From: Reclinomonas americana ATCC 50394
Taxonomy: Eukaryota > Jakobida > Jakobea > Jakobida
Direction of reading: 5' to 3'
DNA length: 52,243 nucleotides
Assembly: GCA_048213135.1 (NCBI GenBank)
Contig: PS015292.1
Coordinates: forward strand, 1-52,243
A model generated the notes under the pieces. That model ran no database searches and had not been told where the DNA came from. It worked only from the letters and a program-made list of their open reading frames with translations. The position numbers and the translations under genes were made by a program. Shown one piece after another: positions 45,001-52,243 of this stretch. Within the stretch, counting starts at the first letter, position 1. Each line of letters begins with the position of its first letter.

Positions 45001-48000
45001 AATCACCCAGAGGTGATGCCGTCGGTCGAGGAGGAGGAGGAGATGCTTGTCGGTCATGTCGGTGACGAAGGTGTGCAAGGGGTGGAGAAGTACAGTTGTC
45101 ATCGCTCGTGCTGAACGCCATTTTCACAGGAATGGACGACGATGGTGCACAGGCCGCCATGTCCATGTCGCTGTGCTCGGAGGACAAGATCGGTGGCGCG
45201 CCAGCGTGCGCCGGTGGCGATGAGTTCTTCAGCAGCCCGCCGGCATCACCGGGCATGCCGGGCGATGAGCGTCGCTCGCAAGGATGGCCTCGCTCCACTN
45301 NNNNNNNNNNNNNNNNNNNNNNNTCAGCCCTTCAAAGTCCGCCTCCAGCGGCGTTGCGTCGTTGAACGTCGTCTTGTGAGCTACGTGGCTCGTCTCACTC
45401 TTCGTCTGCGCAGAGGGGACGCAGCAAGCATCACCATCGCACAGCAGCTCATCGCGCGGCCGTCTGGAGGCTGCCCTCAGCAGCGCCCTGAATTCTCAGT
45501 CGCAAACAGTGCTCATTGAGCCGCTGGCCACGGTCGGCGCCATTGAGGATTACGTGACACAGCGCATCGAGAAGGTTGGCGGACGCGCATCTTCGGCCGA
45601 CGACGACGGTGGTGACAGGTGCGATGCTGGGCACGCCTGTATTTTCTACCGCATTCCATCCACTGCTAACCTTCTCTTTGTCGTCTCCCCAGTCGCAGCA
45701 GCTCCGACGAACGCACCCGCGTCAATGTGATGATCAATGGTGTGGTGTTGAGCCGCGCACTGACGGTGCTGCAGGCGATTCACCAGTTCGAGGAGCACAG
45801 TTGCGATGGCTGTGTGACTCACTTCTTCATTTTTTGTAATGCTCACTTTGATGGGCGCGCAGGTGGCGCTGAGTCTACTGCGTCCCCCAAGAACGGCATT
45901 CGCCACTTGTGGGATCGAGGTGTGTGCATGGGTGCTGTTTTGTTGGTGTCCTTCTCCTTCAACGGGTCTCTCACTCTGCCTGCAAACACACAGTGCACAC
46001 CATCGAGTACACGGTTGGCGCTCGTACCTCCCGCCGCATCAGCACCTCCATGGGACCGCCGCTGGCCGCGGCCGCAGCACATCGTCGACGCCGCGCAGCG
46101 CCGCACAAGAGTCCAGCGTCTTTTGTGTCGGTGTGTATCTGTCTGTACTTTGTTGACCATTGTCAAGTCGTGCTGTGCTGATCGCCGCTGTGCGCGCGCG
46201 CGTACGTAGGATGCTTCGGAGTGTCCAATTCAGATGGGCGTGGGCCCATTGGGTGCCCTCGAGCGTTTCATGAGTGAGCTGGCGCTGCGACAGCAGAGCG
46301 CCGACACCGATCCGCTGTCGACAGAAGCGACGCGTGCCTACGGCCACTACGACAGTGGTGATGCCGACTGCGATGCAGCGCTCGCCTTGCTGTCGACCAT
46401 CACTGCTCTCAGCCAGTACGCGCCTCTTCTCCTGCAGTATTCGCATCCGCTGGTGGACGACTTGTTCGATGGTTCGTTCCACCCAGGCAGCCACGCGTTA
46501 TGACACCTGTGCTCACTCCTCGCTTTGTTGTCGCAGAGGAAGACGACGATTCGGTTCCCACGCAAATGGATGCCGATGATGCACCGGCCGCGGCTAGCGG
46601 TAGTACGGTGTGTCTCTCTAATTGTGTTGGAAGAGAGAGGAGAGGAGACGAGGCTGGAGACTCACAACTGTCGTACAGTCTCTGTCGATTGTCACTCCGA
46701 CATCTGGCGAACCGGCGGCTGCCAGTGGAGATTCCGCGACCAAGGGGCTCTCGGCTGCGCGTGCCAAGGCCATTGCCGCCGCTCATGTGCCACACAATCT
46801 GTTGTACAGCCCGCAACTGACGGCCAAGTTGAGCCGACAGCTGCAGGATCCCATCTTGATTGGCTCCGGAACGGTGCCGGAGTGGTGCCTCGCGATTCCG
46901 CTGCACTATCCGTACCTCTTCACGCTGGAGGCCAGGTTTGTGCGCGCACACACACAAGTATGTGACGTGCACTGTCCGCCTATTCATCCTCTGTGTGTGT
47001 GCAGGCGTCTGTTTGTCAGCATGACGTGGACAGACTCGAACCGTGCGCTGTCCAAGCTGCAGGACATGTTGGGTGATCGTTCTCCGTCGTCGGACGCACC
47101 ACGACCTGCACGGGCAAGGAAACACAAGATCCGCTTGTCACGCCATCGCATGCTCGAGTCGGCGATGAAGGTGATGGAGGTGTATGGCCAGCAGCGCGGT
47201 ATTCTCGAATTCGAGTACTTCCACGAAGTGGGCACTGGACTGGTGAGCAGCGAGAAGGGCGGTTTCCACTGGCTGCTGGTACTCATCTCTTTGTTGGCAG
47301 GGCCCAACCATGGAGTTCTACGCGCTGGTCTCGCTGGCGCTCCTCCACCGTCGGCTACGCTTGTGGTGGGACATGGGCGACTCGCGTGATCCGCGCAGCC
47401 CGCAACGTACCAACAGCGGCAACTTGCTCAGTGCGACCGGTTCACTGCTGTACACGCCAGGGTCGCCACCACCGTTGGCTCCTTTCGAGGAGAGTGATGG
47501 TGGTCGTCGTGACAGCGGCATCTTCATGGCGGAGGACGAAGAGGAAGGCGGTGATGGTGCGCATCACATGTTGGCGGATGGCGAAGACGAGGAGTTTGGT
47601 GGTGGCGATGGTGGCGACGACGAGGATGCTGGAAGCCCGCGTTTGTCTGCCGACTCGTCGCGTCGTTGCGTACGCAATTGTGTTCTCGCATGTCTGTTTT
47701 TTGCTAAACTTGCACATTGCCTCTTGTCTTCATTTCACGCGCCTGCAGGAGAGGTTTGGTCTTTGTCATGTCCCTCCCAGCAGAGGTTCTCTTGAAGCTT
47801 ACTCTTTGTTTTCCTCTCTCAACGCAGGAGCCTGTGCCGACACCGTTGAGTCGCGATGCGCTGGATGGCGACCGCTACGTGCAGTCGCCATTTGGCGTGT
47901 TCCCGCGGCCCATCGATCCGTCCAAGCCGCCACCCATCGTCATGTATGTGAGTGTGGCGGTGACGAATCACTCAGCCGACGATCCCGATCCCGAACCAGA

Positions 48001-50204
48001 AGACCCGGATGCGGAGGGTGATGGTGAGGATCTCATGCGGTTTCCAATCTTCGCTTTGCGCCGTTGTGTTGAGTTGTGCTCGTCTCTTGCCGCAGATCCG
48101 ATGGGCGGCAGCGGCAGTGGAGGTGCACGAGGCGACAGTGGACGGCCTGATGCCGAGGTCAGTGCTCCCGGCGAACACGACGACGACGGCGATGACGACG
48201 GTGGTGCGGAGAGCACGCCGGCTGCCGGACCATCAACAGCGGCCGCAGGTGGCAGCAGCGGCAGCAGCAGCAGTGGGCGGCCACGCCAGTCGGTCGACTT
48301 GGTGCAAGTGTTCTACTTCCTCGGTGAGGATGCACAGAAGAAGAACAGTGTGTATGAGAGGGGCAGGTGCTCACCCTTCTTGAACCTTGTACAGGCCGCT
48401 TCTGTGCGCGCTCACTACTGGACGAGCGCCTGCTCGACATTCAGTTCTCGCCCATCTTCCTGAAGGCGGTGTCTCGGCGCGACCAGCCGCTGTGCTTTGA
48501 CGATTTGCACTTTGTCGACCCGGCCCTTCACTCGCAGCTGCTTATGTTCAACGAGTTGTGCGCGGAGAAGCAGCGCATCCTCAACGATCAGTCGCTGGTG
48601 AGTGGATATAACAACCTGTCTTTTACCTTGTCTCTGCCACTCACTCACACAGGCTGGGAGACAGTCGGCGGAGGAGCGGAGAGCACGTGTCAATGCACTG
48701 GGACCGAGTGGATGCCCGGTGGAGGACCTGTGCCTGTACTTTACACTGCCGGGCCCCGACAGCTTTGAGTTGAAGCCACGAGGTGCCGACACGCCGGTCA
48801 CCATCTGGAATCTTGAGGTGTGTGTCGCAGAGCGTAAGTGTGCGTGTGTGTCGTGACGCTCAATGTTTCCCCACCACGCAGGAGTACCTCGAGTTGCTGG
48901 TCAGTGTGATCCTCCACTCGGGTGTGGAGCGTCAGCTGGCGTCCTTCTGCAGCGGTTTCAATGAGATCCTGCCAATCGAGAAGCTGCGCGTGTTTGCCAC
49001 TGCCGAACTCGATCAGCTGCTGTGTGGCGAGCGGCTGATGTGGACTCGACGAGGTCAGTGTGGGAGACTCTCTGTTTTCTGTCCCTGTCTCTCTCTCTCT
49101 CTGCCTCTCTCACTTTATCTGGCTATCTTTCTGTCACAAATGCCTGTCTCCCTCCCTCTGTTATTCGTCCCTCCTCTCTCCCTCTTGCACTCTCTCCCCC
49201 TCACTCGCCCTCTCTCTTCCTCTCTTTCTTGTGAGGCCTCTCTCCGTACTCCCCACCTGCTACTCCTGTTCTCTTTACCTCTCTCCCTTCTCCCTCTCTC
49301 CCTCTCTCCCTCTCTATCTTTCTTCCTAACTCTCCCACACTCTCCCTTGCTCGCTCCTCTCCCTCTCCTCTCCCTCTTCTCCCAGCTCTCTTACTCTCTG
49401 CATCTCTTCCCTGTCGGGCCTCTCTCCCACTCTCTCTCTCTCTTTATCTCGTTCCATGCACTCTCTCTTTCTTTCTCGCTGTCTGTCTGCCTCTCTATTA
49501 CTCGGTCTCTCTTTCCATCTATGTCTCTCCCCTTGCTGTATTCACTCCCTCACCCTCTGTCTCTCTCCATTCTCTCTCACGCTCTTTCTCTCGCATTCTC
49601 TCTCTCTCATCTTGGTAATCTTTACACTTACTCTGTTCTCTCTCTCTCTCTCTCTCTCTGTGAGACTGTCTTTGTCTCTGTCTCGTATTTCTCTCTGTCT
49701 CCCTCACTCATTCCCTCTCTGTCTCGTTTCTCGCTCTGTGCAATAATCTTGGTTCTTCACCTGACACCATCATCGCACACAGATCTGGAGGAGTACACCG
49801 TGTGCGACCACGGCTTCACGCACCAGAATCCCACCATTCAAATGCTCTTCGACATCATGTGCGAAATGTCGCCGGCCGAGCAGCGCCAGTTTGTGCAGTT
49901 TGTGACGGGCACACCCAATCTGCCGGTCGGAGGTGTGTGTGTGTGTGGTGCTGAGCGGAGATGGAGACTGTGAGTTGCTGACCGCGCGTGTGCATGCACA
50001 AACACAGGGTTGAGAAGTCTGCGGCCACCGCTGACAATTGTGCGCAAGACGGGCGAGACCATGGCGCAAGAGGAGGAGTACCTGCCTTCGGTGATGACGT
50101 GCACGAATTACCTCAAGCTGCCGCAGTACACCAGTCGCGACGTGATGCGGGAGAAGCTCACGTTTAGCATCAGCAACGGGCAGGGATCGTTCTACTTGTC
50201 GTAG
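42025..50204 (+). CDS. UPL3: HECT ubiquitin ligase, TRIP12/UPL3/Ufd4 family
   Basis: E3 ligase of the ubiquitin-fusion-degradation type. The start [19 protein letters not shown] is at 42025. The N-terminal ARM-like repeats match TRIP12/UPL3 ([74 protein letters not shown]). The centre is less conserved, with [20 protein letters not shown] resembling the TRIP12 pre-HECT segment, and is crossed by a 24-N gap. The HECT domain runs from about 47005: [40 protein letters not shown] (spliced), [14 protein letters not shown], then [28 protein letters not shown], and [20 protein letters not shown], whose Cys (codon 50100-50102) is the catalytic thioester residue. It ends GQGSFYLS. More than 20 exons; the first intron is 337 bp and one late intron 729 bp. 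Roughly 1,900 residues, close to UPL3. Exact central exon borders are unresolved. Confidence 0.93.
45300..45323. other. Assembly gap (24 N) in the HECT gene
   Basis: Coding low-complexity sequence (Ser/Pro/Gly) precedes it; the frame after it is uncertain. Confidence 0.9.
49054..49782 (+). repeat. 729-bp pyrimidine-rich intron in the HECT domain
   Basis: GTCAGT...CACACAG intron, almost wholly CTCTCT/CCCTC/TCTGTC repeats on the coding strand for about 680 bp. Flanks splice cleanly as ...[17 protein letters not shown]. Confidence 0.85.
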
Positions 50205-50629
50205 AGGTAGGAGGCTGAGTGGAATGGTGGTGTTGTTGTTGTGACAGTGATTGTGAATGGCGTGTATGAGAGAGATGGAGATGGGGCGGTGGATTGTGGA
50301 TGCTGTGAGTTCATTTGGGCCCGGTTATGAACAGCAACACTGCAGCTCACAAAGAGGCAAGCTGGCCTGACAGCAGCGGTTGGTTTCTTGTGCATCTGTT
50401 CGCTCACGGAGCTTCGGGCAAGTCGAGAATTGAGTTCTGAGTTCATAGCATCACAACGCAGTTTTCTTTGATCGCATGCGAGAGCCAAAACAGGAAACGG
50501 CCAGAGTAAGGCAAACAAATCACACCCTGGAGCACATCGTGATCATCATTAACATGAACCCGTCCAGTCCGGGCTGTTGTTCGTGGAGAGTTCCTGCATG
50601 GAAGCAGCGTCGTCGTCTAGATCTGATGC
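50205..50629. other. Non-coding spacer, 425 bp
   Basis: Downstream of the HECT gene. No tRNA, other RNA gene or convincing ORF was recognised on either strand. Confidence 0.45.
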
Positions 50630-50986
50630 ATGCATCACATATATGCATTGCTTCTCGCACACCTTCTCGCACAAACTCCGATTTGCACTCACTTGGTGAG
50701 AGGAGGTTTGCACCACTGTACATGTTCCACATCGACTTGTGCTGACTGTGACATTTCTCAGTTTGAAAAACTTATGGGAAGTGCGGGAAGTGCTTTGTCT
50801 GATGCCTCTGGAGCTGCGTCGTGGCTCACCGCCCCCACCAACGCCTTCGTTGGTGGTGCTGATCTTGGCAATGCCTGGAATGATTCCCAGCAAGGAAACT
50901 TTGGTGGTGCGGCCCTGAACGGCTTTGGCGCTGTTACTCACCTGGGTGCTGCCTTTGGTGAGGGATCCGTCGGCGACGACGTGTAA
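50630..50986 (+). CDS. Possible small secreted Gly/Ala-rich protein
   Basis: A 118-codon ORF begins MHHIYALLLAHLLAQTPICT, a plausible signal peptide. A Cys-rich stretch follows (HHCTCSTSTCADCD), then a Gly/Ala/Asn-rich body with GGADLGNAWNDSQQGNFGGA and NGFGAVTHLGAAFGEG, ending DDV. A shorter start at 50774 (MGSAGSALSDASG) would follow a CTCAG that could be an acceptor, so the Cys-rich part may be intron. No family is recognised. Base composition is less GC-rich than the neighbouring genes. It may instead be a chance ORF. Confidence 0.4.
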   Translation: MHHIYALLLAHLLAQTPICTHLVRGGLHHCTCSTSTCADCDISQFEKLMGSAGSALSDASGAASWLTAPTNAFVGGADLGNAWNDSQQGNFGGAALNGFGAVTHLGAAFGEGSVGDDV

Positions 50987-51071
50987 ATCGCTGCGCTCGC
51001 CGACTCCCGATCGACCTCGCATGTGCCCGCTTTTCTGCTTAAACACACTCAAATGTCGGCTCCTGTCGCAG

Positions 51072-51073
<2 letters not shown>

Positions 51074-51131
<58 letters not shown>

Positions 51132-51144
51132 AGAGAGAGAGACG
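51074..51144. repeat. (GA)n microsatellite at a gap edge
   Basis: Over 50 bp of GA dinucleotides, interrupted once by TA at 51127; GA repeats resume beyond the 51145-51415 gap. Confidence 0.95.
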
Positions 51145-51415
51145 NNNNNNNNNNNNNNNNNNNNNNNNNNNNNNNNNNNNNNNNNNNNNNNNNNNNNNNN
51201 NNNNNNNNNNNNNNNNNNNNNNNNNNNNNNNNNNNNNNNNNNNNNNNNNNNNNNNNNNNNNNNNNNNNNNNNNNNNNNNNNNNNNNNNNNNNNNNNNNNN
51301 NNNNNNNNNNNNNNNNNNNNNNNNNNNNNNNNNNNNNNNNNNNNNNNNNNNNNNNNNNNNNNNNNNNNNNNNNNNNNNNNNNNNNNNNNNNNNNNNNNNN
51401 NNNNNNNNNNNNNNN
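51145..51415. other. Assembly gap (271 N) inside (GA)n
   Basis: GA repeats on both sides suggest a long microsatellite that stopped assembly. Confidence 0.9.
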
Positions 51416-51435
51416 AGAGAGAGAGAGAGAGAGAG

Positions 51436-51920
51436 ATTAGAGAGCAAGAGCGAAGATACGAGTGATCATGAAGCAGCGGTCGAATTGGTACATTGCTCGC
51501 TGCGTGTCTTCGCTGCGTTCGTGAGCAAAGGAGGATCCAGCAAACCCATCAGCATTGCGAATCGTGATTACCCGCGCTATGTGGGAAGTGGCGAATAGAC
51601 TTGCAGAAAACATTGGAACTGAACTCAAATTTGAGAGGTGTTTTCGAAGTCATCATGCACTCGCACGGCAAGAGTGGGCGAGAAGGGTCCTCACAGTTTT
51701 GTTCACTGGTGTGTACGGGTATACTTGAACGCGAGTGCTGTTCTACAATCGCGATGCACCACAGTTTACAAGTGGGGATCAACGGAGTGCGTGTGTGTGT
51801 GAAATATGTGTGTGCGTGACAGAGAGGAGAGTGCGCCTGCTTGTGTTGTTTATCGCTTACGCTCGTCATCTGTAGCCTTCCGGGCCGAACCAGAACTTCT
51901 GCATCGCCCACGTTGTGATC
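51436..51920. other. Non-coding spacer
   Basis: About 480 bp between the GA array and the last gene start. A frame read from the GA repeat ends at 51598 without a recognisable protein. No RNA gene was seen. Confidence 0.4.
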
Positions 51921-52159
51921 ATGGCAGCGTGTTGCATGGCAATACTCGTTTCGATTGTGTACCATTTTGTGTGCTGGTGGCCTCATCGCCGTGTGCAATG
52001 CCGTGTGCTTTTGACGCCTCGCGATTACGGACGTGAAGGAGCTTATAATTATGTGGTTGGAGACAGACGCCATGTTCGCACGTCAGTGTTCTTTGGAGGT
52101 GACACTCCACGTGCACCCCGAAACCGGTTTGTTTTGTTGTGTTGCATGCACTCACTGAT

Positions 52160-52229
<70 letters not shown>

Positions 52230-52243
52230 GGCTCCGCTACCTT
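51921..52243 (+). CDS. 5' end of an unidentified membrane-anchored or imported protein
   Basis: ATG at 51921 opens MAACCMAILVSIVYHFVCWW, a hydrophobic leader, then RRVQCRVLLTPRDYGREGAY and RRHVRTSVFFGGDTPRAPRN. The frame is sensible to a likely donor (GTTTGT, about 52128), after which the sequence becomes (CA)n, probably an intron running off the window. SVFFGGD weakly recalls the strand-turn of C2orf69/UPF0565 proteins (from memory, unverified). The gene is truncated by the window end. Confidence 0.45.
52161..52226. repeat. (CA)n microsatellite
   Basis: 66 bp of AC dinucleotides with a single G interruption near 52185. Confidence 0.95.

Noticed and set aside
48783-49973. 396-codon Leu/Ser-rich frame suggesting a membrane protein
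   Set aside because: It is translation of the pyrimidine-rich intron of the HECT gene; the flanking exons splice across it.
50925-51598. Arg-Glu repeat proteins around the last gap
   Set aside because: Translation of (GA)n and N; not evidence of coding.

Overview
This window is nuclear DNA of a GC-rich, intron-dense, gene-dense unicellular eukaryote. Nearly every gene is cut by introns of about 55-130 bp ending in CAG. The proteins are clearly eukaryotic (uS14/RPS29, eIF2-beta, eIF3l, EFL1, Rag GTPase, kinesin-13, a TRIP12/UPL3 HECT ligase), and intergenic spaces are often under 200 bp. Introns and spacers are full of (CA)n, (GA)n and (CT)n tracts. I cannot name the organism; a free-living or parasitic protist is the most I can defend. 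There are eight runs of N, at least two of which must stand for more sequence than their length.

Layout, left to right. (1) 12-2925, minus strand: mitochondrial NAD-formate dehydrogenase and ribosomal protein uS14/RPS29. (2) 3167-6837, plus: a Fray/OSR1-like Ste20 kinase whose 5' half is lost at a gap, then a Ser/Thr-rich protein of unknown function. (3) 6942-8960, minus: a SANT/Myb protein, facing a long coiled-coil protein at 9511-14204, plus. (4) 14323-15657, plus: a RagA/Gtr1 GTPase, converging on an RPAP3/SPAG1-type TPR protein (15962-17736, minus). (5) 18291-20080: an SLC25A38-like mitochondrial carrier (minus) and eIF3l (plus, cut by a gap) starting 67 bp apart back to back. (6) 20234-26930, minus: a seven-helix receptor fused to a TKL kinase, kinesin-13, and a HAD pyrimidine-nucleotidase-like phosphatase. 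(7) 27082-30902, plus: a coiled-coil protein, converging on ribosome-maturation GTPase EFL1 (31021-35221, minus). (8) 35315-50204, plus: a large low-complexity protein, eIF2-beta and the HECT E3 ligase. (9) 50205-52243: mostly non-coding, with one small possible secreted protein and the start of a further gene running off the end.

There is no operon logic. Several unrelated genes serve protein synthesis (RPS29, eIF3l, eIF2-beta, EFL1), nutrient signalling (RagA) and microtubules (kinesin-13). Four divergent pairs share short upstream regions.

The points most worth a second look are: a complete 594-residue 7TM-TKL receptor kinase whose 13 exons close in frame; a recurrent unusual 5' splice site GTTGCG in at least 13 introns of 8 genes; a RagA with an altered G3 motif (WDSDGE) and shortened switch I; tiny exons (ATG alone, 9 nt and 11 nt); and a tandem duplication that multiplies a splice-acceptor region inside an intron.
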